Below the pieces are notes generated by a model. The model did no database searches, was not told the origin of the DNA, and was given only the letters and a program-made list of their open reading frames with translations. The position numbers were made by a program, and so were the translations under genes. DNA of 64,000 nt from Mycobacteriales bacterium. Lineage in GTDB: Bacteria > Actinomycetota > Actinomycetes > Mycobacteriales > SCTD01. Shown one piece after another: positions 8,760 to 18,144 of the stretch (position 1 is the stretch's first letter; the number at the start of each line of letters is the position of its first letter). The DNA lies in NCBI GenBank assembly GCA_030697205.1, contig JAUYQP010000049.1, positions 133,623 to 197,622 on the forward strand. The letters are read 5' to 3'.

Positions 8760-10925
8760 CTAGGAAGCCGGCTGTGCGGAGCGGCGACGACGGACGACGG
8801 CGGCCGAGCCGAGCAGCAGCACGGCCCCGAGGGGCAGCAGCACGGGCAGGCCGGTGGTCGGCAGCGAGCCGGTGTCGGGGACGGGCGCGGTCGGCGGCGT
8901 CACGACGGGCGGCGTGACCACGGTGGCGCCGGTGCGGTTGGTCCCGCGGAAGGCCAGGATGTTGTCGAGGACCTGGCCGCCGGTGATGGTCGGGGCGTAG
9001 GACGCGAGGCCGAAGGGGTGCGGGGTTTCGATGCCCTCGAGGGTCTCGATGGCCTGCGGCAGGATCGACCCGAAGATGGTGACCTTGCCGGCGCCCCGCT
9101 CGATGCTGCCCAGCGCGGTGTTGGGAGAGTCGGTCGCGCCCTGGTCGCCCACGGTCGCGACGGTCTCGCCGCCCGCGGCCTCCCACACCTCGCGCAGGAC
9201 GCCGTAGTTGGGCGCCTGGTTGCGCGACGGGTAGCCGAGCATGACCTCGTACCAGGTCTGGCTCGGCTTGCCGACCAGGCCCTTCTCGAGGGGGTGGTCG
9301 CCGAGCGGCGCGACGAAGTCGACGTGACCGGCGTCGGTCTTGTTGACGGTGACGCCGCCCGCCTCGCCGGCGCCGATGATGCCGAGCGCCTCGACGATCG
9401 ACACCGCGCGGTCGGTGAGAAGCAGCTGGCCGCCGCCCTTGGCGAAGGCGTCCAGCGCCGCGAGGTAGCGGGTGCGGTCGGCGGTGGAGCCGCGCGGCAG
9501 CTCCATGTCGGCGACGACGAGGGTGTCGTAGCGCGTCAGGTCGGTGCCCGAGGCGACGGCCTCGGCCGTCACCGGGGCGACCTCCGCGTCGAAGGCCTCC
9601 GCGAGCACGGGGAAGTAGTCCATGCGGCTCACGTCGTAGGGCGTCTGGGTCTCGCCCTCCTCGAGGTCCGCGCCGGTGCCGGGCACGCCGTCGTCGACGG
9701 CCGGGTCGGAGCTGGTGCGGTTGGGGTCCATGACGTAGGCGACCCGGCCGTAGTCGGCCGACGGCCGGACCTGGTCGGTGATGAGCGACTCGACGATCGT
9801 CGCCTCGATGTTGCCGCGGACCGCGGCGACGTGGGCCTGCTCGACGGCGCCGTTCCACACGTTGTTGGGCGCGAGGTTGGAGAGGAAGTTCTCGACGTCC
9901 ATGTGGACCGCGTCCTGGGTCTGGCTGAACCAGTCGCCCATGAAGCCGCTGTCGTCGTAGCCGACGATGTCGTAGGCCGCCGCTACGTTGGCCGCCCTGC
10001 GCGGGGTGGCCCCGTCGCTGGGCAGCGGCCCGAAGACGTCGTCGAGGATGACGCCGTGCTGCTCGAACTTGCGCTCCACGGTGCGGATCATGTTGAGCGA
10101 CAGCTGGTTGACCTGGTCCTGGCGCTGCGGGGTCCACTGCCCTGCCGGGATGATCAGGTCGCTGAAGGCGTCGTTGGGCGTGGTCAGCTCGCCGTGGATG
10201 TCGGTGCTCGTCTTGAGGTTGGGGAAGGACTTCACCAGCGTCGTCCAGGCGCGCGTCTCGGGCTCGGACTCGGCGAGGCCGCGGCCACCCGAGTGGTCGT
10301 ACCAGCCGACCGTGGCGAGGTCGCGGTTGAGGTCGGCGCCGTTGGCGTTGCCCCGCTGGAAGCCCGGGCCGGGGTCGCTCGTCGTCAGGTCACCGGCGGC
10401 CCACCCGTCGGAGTTGGTGAAGGCGATCCACGTCTCGGTGCGCCGCATGACCTCGCTGAAGGGGAAGCCGGTGTCGCCGGCGTAGAGCAGCGTCTCGGGG
10501 GTCGACCGGGCGAGGTCCTCGACGTAGCGCAGTCCGCCCTCGCGGCCCGCCGCCTCGAGGCCGTGCACCGACAGCGACACCGCGACCTGGGCCTTCCCTG
10601 CCCGAGGTGCCTCCTCGTCGGTGACGCGCACGACCCACAGCGGGCGCCCGCCGGCGCTGATGTGGGTGTCGTTGCCGTTGGCCTCGGCCATCGTCATGAC
10701 CTCGAGGTAGCGCGGCGCGAGCGCCTCGATGGCCTCGAGGCTGGCCCCGACGCTCTCCACCGGTCCGTCGAACTGGTGGAAGGTCGTCGACAGCTCAGGC
10801 TCGGCCACGACCCGGCCACCGCAGGCCGCGGTCGGGACCGTGGTGCAGGTCGGCGCGGCCAGTGCCGGCGCGGCCAGCGGCAGGGCGAGCAGGGCCAGGG
10901 GGGCGAGGACAGGGCGCAGGCGCAT
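8760..10925 (-). CDS. Secreted M14 zinc carboxypeptidase with LPxTG sorting signal
   Basis: 721 residues from ATG 10925 (GAGAGGG just upstream; a longer ORF to 11123 runs into the STAS gene). Order: signal peptide with an Ala/Leu core; an M14 domain with a HxxE zinc motif in SVHGLE and a third candidate His in STDIHGE; a middle region; a C-terminal amidotransferase-like fold (RYDTLVVADM, GGGQLLLTDRA); a Pro/Thr/Val linker; then LPTTG, a hydrophobic helix and RRRR. The last three elements are a sortase substrate, so the enzyme is probably attached to peptidoglycan. It would remove C-terminal residues from peptides outside the cell. No sortase is in the window. Confidence 0.88.
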   Translation of the reverse strand: MRLRPVLAPLALLALPLAAPALAAPTCTTVPTAACGGRVVAEPELSTTFHQFDGPVESVGASLEAIEALAPRYLEVMTMAEANGNDTHISAGGRPLWVVRVTDEEAPRAGKAQVAVSLSVHGLEAAGREGGLRYVEDLARSTPETLLYAGDTGFPFSEVMRRTETWIAFTNSDGWAAGDLTTSDPGPGFQRGNANGADLNRDLATVGWYDHSGGRGLAESEPETRAWTTLVKSFPNLKTSTDIHGELTTPNDAFSDLIIPAGQWTPQRQDQVNQLSLNMIRTVERKFEQHGVILDDVFGPLPSDGATPRRAANVAAAYDIVGYDDSGFMGDWFSQTQDAVHMDVENFLSNLAPNNVWNGAVEQAHVAAVRGNIEATIVESLITDQVRPSADYGRVAYVMDPNRTSSDPAVDDGVPGTGADLEEGETQTPYDVSRMDYFPVLAEAFDAEVAPVTAEAVASGTDLTRYDTLVVADMELPRGSTADRTRYLAALDAFAKGGGQLLLTDRAVSIVEALGIIGAGEAGGVTVNKTDAGHVDFVAPLGDHPLEKGLVGKPSQTWYEVMLGYPSRNQAPNYGVLREVWEAAGGETVATVGDQGATDSPNTALGSIERGAGKVTIFGSILPQAIETLEGIETPHPFGLASYAPTITGGQVLDNILAFRGTNRTGATVVTPPVVTPPTAPVPDTGSLPTTGLPVLLPLGAVLLLGSAAVVRRRRSAQPAS

Positions 10926-10968
10926 GCGCCCTCTCTTCTCCGCCGACGCCCGGACTCCTGCGCGCTGA

Positions 10969-11325
10969 TCAGTGCCGGAGCGACTCGTCATCGAGCGCAG
11001 GGCTGTCCTCGCGCACGTCGAGAAGGTCGAGCAGCCCTGTGATCTGGAGCACACGGGCCGGCATCGCGCCGACGTGGCACAGCACGAGGTGCCGGCCGTC
11101 GGCCGCGAGGTGCTTGTGCGCACCCACCACGACGCCCACCGCGGTGCTGTCGAGGAAGTCGACCTGGGCGAGGTCGAGCACGACGAGGTACGCCGAGAGC
11201 GTGGCGGCCTCGGAGAGCCGCGCCCGCAGGTCGTCCGAGGTGGCGAGGTCGAGGTCGCCGACCGGCTGCACCGTCACGACACGGCCGGAGGCGGTGGCGC
11301 AGACCGTCGTTGCGCGCGACCCCAT
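10969..11325 (-). CDS. STAS-domain anti-anti-sigma factor-like protein
   Basis: 118 residues from ATG 11325, preceded by GAGGAGG. The whole protein is one STAS domain like SpoIIAA/RsbV: VTVQPVGDLDLATSDDLRARL, then LVVLDLAQVDFLDSTAVGVVVG. The Ser in DFLDSTAVG is at the usual phosphorylation site for an anti-sigma kinase. Such proteins release sigma factors by binding the anti-sigma kinase when dephosphorylated. No RsbW-like kinase lies nearby, so its partner must be elsewhere. It is upstream of the LPxTG carboxypeptidase on the same strand with a 43-bp gap. Confidence 0.88.
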   Translation of the reverse strand: MGSRATTVCATASGRVVTVQPVGDLDLATSDDLRARLSEAATLSAYLVVLDLAQVDFLDSTAVGVVVGAHKHLAADGRHLVLCHVGAMPARVLQITGLLDLLDVREDSPALDDESLRH

Positions 11326-11474
11326 GGGCACCTCCTCGCCTTCAGTGCAAACCCTCGGGGACCGGGCGTCAACCGGCCATCCGGGTGCTTCCGGCAGGAG
11401 GTGCACAGATCGGTGGCGAAACGAGCAGGCGACCCGGGGACCCCGGGCCGTCCCGCCCGCCGCGGGAGACCCCC

Positions 11475-12827
11475 GTGCCCCGCACCCCTCGTCGTCGTAC
11501 CGCCGCTGCGCTCGTCGCCCTGGGGGTCGTCGCGGCCGCCACCGCCGCGCTGTCCGCGCCGCCCGGCGCGCTGCCACGACCTCGGCCAAGCTCGCCGACA
11601 CGCCCGTGACCCGGGCCTACGGCGTGCTCGACGGCAAGGGCAAGAAGCGCGGGACCGCGAAGTGGACCGTCACGACGGCGGGTGGCACCTGCTGCGAGGT
11701 GCTCGTCGCAGCGACCCGTACCGGCCGGCTCGTGGAGTTCGGCGGGCAGTTCCCCGCCTACTCCGACGACAAGAGCAAGAGCTGGACCGAGATCCGCACG
11801 CTGACTCCGGTGACCAGCCAGCTCGACGACGCGTCGCCGCGGGCGGTCGGTGGAGGCGAGGGCACCATCGTCATGGCACCCGGTGGCGACATCGTCGGGG
11901 TCGGGTGGGACCCCTACAGCGGCGACCGGCTCCAGTCCTTCCTCTACGAGGCGGACACCAAGCCCTGCTCCTAGGGCGAGATGCCGCTGCACGAGCCGTT
12001 CTACGACCGCCAGTGGATGGCCGTGGCGAAGGGTCCGTTCGCGATCGCCGGTCAGACCGTCCCATGGGTCTCGATGGTGCTCTCGAACTTCAACCGCCGC
12101 GTCGTGCTGATCAGCACCGACGGCATCACCTACCTGCGGCCGAGCAGGACCGACGTCGAGGCGATCGCCGGCGGCACCGCCAGTGCGCTACCGGTCGCAG
12201 CTGACCCGGACCTCGACTACATGCAGGAGCACGCCGAGACCCGCATCACCCCGCTGCCCGGGGGTGGCGCGATCTCGCTCAACGCCGTCGGGTCCACGGG
12301 CTGCGAGAAGCAGGCCCTCAACAGCGACGCGACCTGGTCGTGCTTCGGCGGCGACGGCTCGCTGGAGGTCGAGGGTGCGCTGCACAGCGACTCCCGCGGG
12401 TGGCTGCACGACGTGAAGGCGGCCGGTGACGCGGTCACCTACCGCATCTCGCGCGACGGCGGGCGCAGCTGGACGGCCACGACGATCGCCGTCCCGGGCG
12501 AGGCCAACATCGTCGATGGACGACAAGGCCCACGGCAAGCTCGGCGTGTCGGCGGTCGCGCCGCACGTCACGAAGGACGACGGCAACAACCAGGCCCTGG
12601 TGCTGCGCCTCGACACCCGCACGGGCAAGGCCGTCCACAAGGACGCGCTGCTCGTCGGCAAGGGCGACATGGCCTTCACCGCCGGCCTCGACGTCAGCGG
12701 CGTGGTCTCGGGCGCGAAGTCCAACCGCTTCGACGTCGCCACCGTCGCGATCCTGCCCGACGGCAAGATCGCCGTCGGCTTCGTCGACAAGACCTATGAC
12801 GATCCCGCGGTCGCCGTCCTGCAGTAG
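11475..12827 (+). pseudogene. Disrupted gene for a secreted protein (two frameshifts and one in-frame stop)
   Basis: A GTG start at 11475 gives an Ala-rich signal peptide in frame 0. Near 11560-11580 the coding sense shifts to frame 2, continuing as TSAKLADTPVTRAYG. This runs to an in-frame TAG at 11972 and resumes directly in the same frame (EMPLHEPFYDRQWMAV). Near 12515 the coding sense returns to frame 0 (MDDKAHGKLGVSAV) and ends at TAG 12825. The pieces together would make about 450 residues of a secreted, probably beta-propeller or sialidase-like protein (TYRISRDGGRSW resembles an Asp-box style repeat). Three lesions in 1.35 kb, with intact genes on both sides, favour real decay over isolated sequencing errors, but reads should be checked. 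Confidence 0.75.
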
Positions 12828-12943
12828 CCGGCCAGCCCGCCGGACACGATCGGGTGACGCCCGTCACTCGCGGCAGGAGAATTCGTTGTCCTGTCGAATT
12901 CACAACCATCCCCCGTCGTACGCCTCGTGCTTGGAGCGCTCCT

Positions 12944-14785
12944 GTGACCACTGCCCCGGTTCCTGTCGAGACCAGCGAGACCGGCGTCAGCCGTCGCGCG
13001 CTGCTGCGCACCGCCGGTGCGGTCGCTGCCGCCGGCGTCGTCGCCACGGCGCTCCCGTCGGGAGCGGCCACCTCGTCGAGCGTCGCCTCGCCTGTCGCGG
13101 GTGCCGGAGGCCGGGCGCTCATGCAGCTGGCACGCGTGTGGGCGACGACCGCCAAGCAGCGCAAGGCGATGGTCGGCTTCGACGACACCCACACGGTCTA
13201 CGAGGACGGCTCGGTGCAGTACCTGCTCTGGCCCGGTGACCTCGCCCGGCTCAAGGACCTCGGCCTGCGCTTCGTGATCGAGGTCCCCGACCTCGCGCTC
13301 GCCGACGCGCTCGAGGCCGCCAAGGCGAAGACCGCCGTGCGGTCGCTCGCCGTGCAGCCCGGCGAGACGAAGACCGGCGACTACCGCGTGCTCGCCGACT
13401 ACGAGCGCGACATGCGCGCGCTGGCCAAGAAGTACCCCACCAAGGCCAAGCTCATCGAGCTGCCGCACCGGACGATGGAGGGCCGCACCGTCTACGGCCT
13501 GGAGATCTGCACCAACGTCAGCAAGCGCGACGGTCGGCCGGTCTTTTACCAGGACGGCTGCCACCACGCCCGCGAGTGGCCGGCCTCCGAGGTCCCGATC
13601 ATGTGGGCCTACGACCTGCTGGAGAACTACGCCAAGGACAAGCGGATCAAGGCGATCGTCGACAACGTCCGCACGATCATCGTGCCGGTCGTCAACGTCG
13701 ACAGCTTCCACTTCACCCGGTCGGTCCCGGTCGAGACGCCCGGCGGGCTCGAGGGCATCGTCCTGGGCGGGCAGGGCGCGTACACCCGCAAGAACCGCAG
13801 GCCGATCGGCTCCACGCACATCAGCGAGGGCCTCGGCCTGGCCGAGACGGAGATCCCGAAGGAGCTGCAGGGCTACCTCGGCGTCGACCCGAACCGCAAC
13901 TACGCCTACCAGTGGGGCGACGACGAGGGCGGCTCGTCCCCGTCGATGACCGACCAGACCTACCGGGGCACCGACCCGTTCTCCGAGGCCGAGTCGCGCA
14001 ACGTCGCGCACGTGCTCAAGAGCCACCAGGTGACGGCGATGATCAGCCACCACACCTCCGGGGACCTGCTGCTGTGGGCGTGGGGCGACACCCGCGACGA
14101 CGCCCCCGACAACGACCTGCTCGAGGGCCTCGGTCGGGCGATGGCCGTCTACAACGGCTACCGCCCGCAGAAGTCGATCGACCTCTACGTCACGACCGGC
14201 ACCACGTCGGACTACGCCTACGGTGCGCTCGGCTCGATCGGCTACACCTTCGAGCACGCCGGGTCGTCGTTCCACCCGCCCTACCCGACGACCGTCCCCG
14301 CGATGTACGCCAAGAACCGCGAGGCCTTCATCCTGCTCGCGACCTACGGCTGCATCGCGCCGGAGAAGCGCCCGGACCTCAAGCTCGACGCCGACGCGGC
14401 GCAGGAGCTCAAGGACGAGAAGATCACATCCAAGCGGCTCTCCCACGCGATCCTCTCGGGCCGCGCCGTCAACCGCTCGGGCAAGCCGGTCGCGGCAAAG
14501 CTGTCGATCACCAAGACCTTCGACACCGACCTGTGGCTGCAGGGCGCGAAGAACCCGCTGGAGCAGAAGGTCTACCGCGAGTTCCTCGACACCTCGATGG
14601 AGACGGGCACGGACGGGAAGTTCGAGTGGCACGTCAACCCGTCGACCCGCCCGGCCAAGGTCGCCGCGAAGAAGACCGAGTCCTACGTGCTCGCGATCAC
14701 CGGGCCCAAGGGCTCCGGCATCAGCAAGCGGATCGTCGTCAAGCGCGGCCAGCGCATCAAGCTCGGTGACGTGGTCGTCGACTGA
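12944..14785 (+). CDS. Tat-exported M14 zinc carboxypeptidase
   Basis: 613 residues from GTG 12944, with GGAG eight bases upstream. A twin-arginine signal (SRRALLR then an Ala/Val core) is followed by a pro-region to about residue 145. The M14 catalytic domain has CHHAREW (HxxE zinc ligands), VDPNRNYAY, a third zinc His in ISHHTSG and the catalytic Glu in YTFEHAGS. A C-terminal beta domain of about 100 residues (GRAVNRSGKPVAAKL onwards) resembles a carboxypeptidase-regulatory fold. It probably trims peptides outside the cell. It is the second M14 enzyme in 6 kb; the two are only distantly alike. Confidence 0.93.
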   Translation: MTTAPVPVETSETGVSRRALLRTAGAVAAAGVVATALPSGAATSSSVASPVAGAGGRALMQLARVWATTAKQRKAMVGFDDTHTVYEDGSVQYLLWPGDLARLKDLGLRFVIEVPDLALADALEAAKAKTAVRSLAVQPGETKTGDYRVLADYERDMRALAKKYPTKAKLIELPHRTMEGRTVYGLEICTNVSKRDGRPVFYQDGCHHAREWPASEVPIMWAYDLLENYAKDKRIKAIVDNVRTIIVPVVNVDSFHFTRSVPVETPGGLEGIVLGGQGAYTRKNRRPIGSTHISEGLGLAETEIPKELQGYLGVDPNRNYAYQWGDDEGGSSPSMTDQTYRGTDPFSEAESRNVAHVLKSHQVTAMISHHTSGDLLLWAWGDTRDDAPDNDLLEGLGRAMAVYNGYRPQKSIDLYVTTGTTSDYAYGALGSIGYTFEHAGSSFHPPYPTTVPAMYAKNREAFILLATYGCIAPEKRPDLKLDADAAQELKDEKITSKRLSHAILSGRAVNRSGKPVAAKLSITKTFDTDLWLQGAKNPLEQKVYREFLDTSMETGTDGKFEWHVNPSTRPAKVAAKKTESYVLAITGPKGSGISKRIVVKRGQRIKLGDVVVD

Positions 14786-14800
14786 CCCACGCCGCACGCC

Positions 14801-14838
14801 CGAAGGGCCCGCCGCTCCCCGGAGCAGCGGGCCCTTCG
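14801..14838. terminator. Bidirectional-type hairpin terminator
   Basis: CGAAGGGCCCGC at 14801-14812 pairs with GCGGGCCCTTCG at 14827-14838, extended inward by five more pairs after one mismatch. It lies between the convergent carboxypeptidase (stop 14785) and ABC permease (stop 14850). There is no T-run, as is usual in high-GC actinobacteria. Confidence 0.75.
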
Positions 14839-14849
14839 GCGTACCTGCT

Positions 14850-15653
14850 CTACCGCGAGGCGGCGCGCTTGTAGAGCCGCGTCGACAGCGGCACGAAGAC
14901 CGCGAGGATCGCGAAGCCCCACAGGACCGTGTAGAGCACCGGGTGCTGGATCGGCCAGGCGTCGGAGACTCGGGCGACGCCGGCGGTGTTGCCGAACAAC
15001 TCCCGGGTCGCCTGCGTCACCGAGGACACGGGGTTCCACTCGGCGAACACCCTGAGCGCCGTGGGGAGGTTCTCCAAGGGAACGAAGGTGTTGGCGATGA
15101 AGGTTAGCGGGAAGATCACGATGAAGCTGGCGTTGTTGACGACCTCGGGGCTCGGGACGAGCAGCCCGACCCACGCCATGACCCACGAGAACGTGTAGGC
15201 GAAGAACAGCAGGAGCAGGAAGCCGGCGAGCGCCTCCAGGAACGACGTGCGGATCCGCCAGCCGACAGCCAATCCCGTGCCCGCCATCACGACGATGCTG
15301 ATGACGTTGATGAGCACGTCGCTCGCGGTGCGGCCCACCAGCACCGCCGACCGCGACATCGGCAGCGAGCGGAAGCGGTCGATGACGCCCTTCTGCATGT
15401 CCTCGGCGATGCCCGCGCCGGTGTAGGTCGCGCCGAAGATGACGGTCTGCGCGAAGATCCCGGCGATGAGGAACTCGCGGTAGTTGGTGCCCTCGAGCGT
15501 GATGGAGCTGCCGAAGACGTAGGCGAACAGCAGCACGAACATGATGGGCGAGATGAGTGTGAAGACCAGCAGCTCGGGGACGCGCATGATCTTGATGAGG
15601 TTGCGCTTGACGACGATCGCGCCGTCTCCGAGCGCGGCGGTCAGCTCGCTCAT
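14850..15653 (-). CDS. ABC-2 type transporter permease, DrrB-like
   Basis: 267 residues with about six membrane segments: RVPELLVFTLISPIMFVLLF first, then the FGATYTGAGIAEDMQKGVIDRF cytoplasmic loop typical of ABC-2/DrrB permeases, and ending RLYKRAASR. It is the membrane partner of the ATPase upstream, whose stop codon overlaps this start as ATGA. DrrAB-type pairs export drugs, antibiotics or lipids. The substrate cannot be inferred. Confidence 0.93.
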   Translation of the reverse strand: MSELTAALGDGAIVVKRNLIKIMRVPELLVFTLISPIMFVLLFAYVFGSSITLEGTNYREFLIAGIFAQTVIFGATYTGAGIAEDMQKGVIDRFRSLPMSRSAVLVGRTASDVLINVISIVVMAGTGLAVGWRIRTSFLEALAGFLLLLFFAYTFSWVMAWVGLLVPSPEVVNNASFIVIFPLTFIANTFVPLENLPTALRVFAEWNPVSSVTQATRELFGNTAGVARVSDAWPIQHPVLYTVLWGFAILAVFVPLSTRLYKRAASR

Positions 15654-16621
15654 GCTGCGTCCTCCGTCTTCCCGTCGACCGCGGCATGGCCGGTCAGGGT
15701 CAGGAAGACGTCGTCGAGGGTCGGTCGCCGCAGGCCGACGTCGCTGACCTCGATGCCCGCCCTGTGCAGCGCGGTGAGGGCGGTGCGCAGGTCGGCGGCC
15801 CCACCGCTGACGGGCGCGGTCATCGACCGGCCGTCGACCGAGACCTCGCTGACGGCGAGGCGCTGCAGCACGTCGCGGGCTGTCGCGGCGTCGGCCTCGT
15901 CCACGACGACGACCTCGATGCGCTCGCCGCCGACCTGGCGCTTGAGCTCGTCGGCGGTGCCGTGCGCGATCGCCCTGCCGTGGTCGATGACGACGATCTC
16001 GTCGGCGAGCCGGTCGGCCTCCTCGAGGTACTGCGTCGTGAGCAGCAGGGTCGTGCCGCCGGAGACGAGCTCGCGGATGACGTCCCACATGCCGGTGCGG
16101 CTGCGCGGGTCGAGGCCCGTCGTCGGCTCGTCGAGGAAGAGCACCTGCGGCTGGGCGACCAGGGCCCCGGCGAGGTCGAGCCGGCGGCGCATGCCGCCGG
16201 AGTAGCCCTTGACCGGTCGGTCGCCGGACTCCACCAGGTCGAAGCGCTCGAGGAGCTCGCGCGCACGGGCCTTGGACGTCGTACGCCCGAGCTTGTAGAG
16301 GCGGCCGATCATGTCGAGGTTCTCGAAGCCGGTGAGGTACTCGTCGACGGCGGCGTACTGCCCCGACAGGCCGATGCGCTGGCGCACGCCCTTGGGGTCC
16401 TTGCGGAGGTCGATGCCGGCCACCGTGGCGCTGCCCTCGTCGGGCTCGAGCAGCGTGGTGAGGATGCGGACGGCGGTGGTCTTGCCGGCGCCGTTGGGCC
16501 CGAGCAGTCCCAGCACGGTGCCCTCGGCCACGGTGAGGTCCAGCCCGTCCAGCGCGCGGACGTCGCCGCTGCGACTGGAGTACCTCTTGACGAGCCCCTC
16601 GGCCCTGATGACGTCGCTCAC
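15650..16621 (-). CDS. ABC transporter ATPase, DrrA-like (daunorubicin-resistance family)
   Basis: 323 residues from GTG 16621; a longer frame reaches 17005 but overlaps the lipoprotein gene. Motifs are Walker A GPNGAGKT, Q-loop GLSGQYAAVDEYLTG, signature YSGGMRRRLDLA, Walker B VLFLDEPTTGLDP and H-loop LLLTTQYLEEADRLAD. The C-terminal 80 residues end in RPTLDDVFLTLTG, the DrrA-type tail. It energises the permease, with which it overlaps by four bases. Antibiotic self-protection or lipid export are the usual roles. Confidence 0.94.
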   Translation of the reverse strand: MSDVIRAEGLVKRYSSRSGDVRALDGLDLTVAEGTVLGLLGPNGAGKTTAVRILTTLLEPDEGSATVAGIDLRKDPKGVRQRIGLSGQYAAVDEYLTGFENLDMIGRLYKLGRTTSKARARELLERFDLVESGDRPVKGYSGGMRRRLDLAGALVAQPQVLFLDEPTTGLDPRSRTGMWDVIRELVSGGTTLLLTTQYLEEADRLADEIVVIDHGRAIAHGTADELKRQVGGERIEVVVVDEADAATARDVLQRLAVSEVSVDGRSMTAPVSGGAADLRTALTALHRAGIEVSDVGLRRPTLDDVFLTLTGHAAVDGKTEDAA

Positions 16622-16730
16622 GCGCTCTCCTCGGTCGAGCCCTGACCGTACGACGCCCCGGTGACCGGCAGCTCGTCGCCGGGTGGCCGCCGGGTGTCTG
16701 ATCGTCGCGTGACGACACGCCGGGACGGCC

Positions 16731-16773
16731 CGCGAGACGATCACCATCACGCAACGGTGGTGATCATCTCGCG
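16731..16773. repeat. Hairpin element A (GATC-core palindrome, same stem as 36921-36963)
   Basis: Arms at 16731-16748 and 16756-16773 form an 18-bp stem with two mismatches and a seven-base loop. The right arm contains TGGTGATCATCTCGC exactly as in the element at 36949-36963. It overlaps the stop codon of the lipoprotein gene and may serve as its terminator, but sharing the sequence with a distant locus suggests a dispersed palindromic repeat. Confidence 0.7.
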
Positions 16774-17660
16774 ACGCGGTGGACGGGGGCCGACTCGCCT
16801 TCCGAGGACAGCAGCCAGCTGCGGCCGTCGGTGTCGTAGGAGATGCCCTCGCCCTGCTCGCTCGCCGGCAGCGCGACCCGCTCGGGGGTGCCGGCCAGTG
16901 CGGCCGCGAGGTCGTCCCCGGTGACGGCCCACTCGTAGGCGGCCGTGTAGGTGCGCAGCACGACCCGGTCGCCGCGGGGGCTGACCGCACCGCCCGTGAC
17001 CGCACCGACGCGGACCTCGCCGACCCGCCTCAGCGTGCCTGCCGCCATCGGCTGTGGCGCGGCGTAGACCCCCGCCCCGCCGAAGCGGACCTTCTCCACG
17101 ACGAGCAGCTGGCCGGTGCGGGGGTGGACGAGCAGCGCCTCGGCGTCGCGCGGTGAGTCCTCGAACCTCAACCTGTACGACGTCGGCGTCACCGTGCGCG
17201 AGCCGCTCCGGTCGGGTACGGGCACCCGGTGCACGAGCACCCCGCGGTCGCGCACTGCCCGGTTGTCGCCGATGTCGGCGACCCACAGCGTGCCGGGGGT
17301 CGTCGCTGCCAGGTCCTCCCAGTCGCGGGCGTCGGTGCCGGCGAGCGTCAGCACGGCGACGGTGCGGCACCGTCGGTCGAGGCCGAACAGCCGCGGCCCG
17401 TCACCGCTGTCGTCGTGGGTCCAGATCCGGTCGCCCAGCACGGCCAGGCCGCTCGACTCGGTGATGCGCGGGTCGACGAAGGAGCACAGCACGGACGCCG
17501 CCGCTGTTGCGGGGACCCGAGCCGTCGGGGACGCCGGCGCGGAGGCTGGTGCGGTGGACGGCGCGGTGGACGGCGCGGTCACGCGCGGTGACGCCCCCGG
17601 CGTACCCCCTGGTCCTGTGCACCCGACGACGAGGAGCGCGGCAAGCGCGCCCCTCGTCAG
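16764..17660 (-). CDS. Secreted lipoprotein, beta-propeller-like
   Basis: Up to about 298 residues. A plain ORF starts at GTG 17582, but the same frame continues upstream and encodes LTRGALAALLVVGC, a short lipoprotein signal with a lipobox, followed by a Gly/Pro/Thr linker. The first codon that includes it is CTG 17660, five bases after the maoC stop, with no ATG, GTG or TTG in between; the start is therefore uncertain. The mature part looks like a propeller (SSGLAVLGDRIWTHDDSGD, WEDLAATTPGTLWVADIGDN, GAVTGGAVSPRGDRVVLRTY). Function unknown. Its stop lies inside hairpin element A. Confidence 0.65.
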   Translation of the reverse strand: MTRGALAALLVVGCTGPGGTPGASPRVTAPSTAPSTAPASAPASPTARVPATAAASVLCSFVDPRITESSGLAVLGDRIWTHDDSGDGPRLFGLDRRCRTVAVLTLAGTDARDWEDLAATTPGTLWVADIGDNRAVRDRGVLVHRVPVPDRSGSRTVTPTSYRLRFEDSPRDAEALLVHPRTGQLLVVEKVRFGGAGVYAAPQPMAAGTLRRVGEVRVGAVTGGAVSPRGDRVVLRTYTAAYEWAVTGDDLAAALAGTPERVALPASEQGEGISYDTDGRSWLLSSEGESAPVHRVAR

Positions 17661-17664
17661 GTAC

Positions 17665-18144
17665 TCAGCCGTAGACGCGGCGGGTGACCCACTCGGCGAC
17701 GAGGGCCGGCTTGGCCTCGCCCTCGATCTCGACGGTGACGGTCTGCGTGACCTGCAGCGTGCTCGGGTCCTTCTGCTCGACCGCGGAGACGACCGACGAG
17801 GCGCGGACCTTCTGGCCGACCTTCACCGGGTTGACGAAGCGGACCTTGTCGAAGCCGTAGTTGACGCCCATGAGGATGCCGTCGAGACGGGCCGGATCCT
17901 GCGGGATCGAGCCGCACAGGTGGGTCAGCATCGACAGCGTGAGGAAGCCGTGCGCGATCGGCACGCCCCACGGCGACATCTGCGCGCAGGCCTCCGGGTC
18001 GACGTGGATGAACTGGCGGTCCTCGGTGACCTCGGCGAAGGCGTCGATGCGGGCCTGGTCGACCTCGAACCACTCGCCCGTGCCCTCCGACTGACCGATG
18101 GCCGCCTCGTACAGCGCGAACGCGCTCTCGCCCTTGCTCGACAC
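17665..18144 (-). CDS. MaoC-like (R)-specific enoyl-CoA hydratase
   Basis: 159 residues from GTG 18144 with GGAGG nine bases upstream; an upstream in-frame ATG at 18456 is rejected because it overlaps the divergent hydrolase gene. The hot-dog hydratase motif reads FAEVTEDRQFIHVDPE and is followed by GVPIAHGFLTLSM. This group hydrates trans-2-enoyl-CoA to (R)-3-hydroxyacyl-CoA, in fatty-acid or polyester metabolism. The expected Asp of the catalytic motif and His of IHVDP are present. Confidence 0.9.
   Translation of the reverse strand: MSSKGESAFALYEAAIGQSEGTGEWFEVDQARIDAFAEVTEDRQFIHVDPEACAQMSPWGVPIAHGFLTLSMLTHLCGSIPQDPARLDGILMGVNYGFDKVRFVNPVKVGQKVRASSVVSAVEQKDPSTLQVTQTVTVEIEGEAKPALVAEWVTRRVYG

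Noticed and set aside
8397-11042. 881-residue plus-strand frame opposite the carboxypeptidase
   Set aside because: It is the antisense shadow of an M14 gene with a signal peptide and catalytic motifs.
11972-11974. In-frame TAG as possible readthrough or recoding
   Set aside because: The same gene also has two frameshifts, so simple decay explains the stop.
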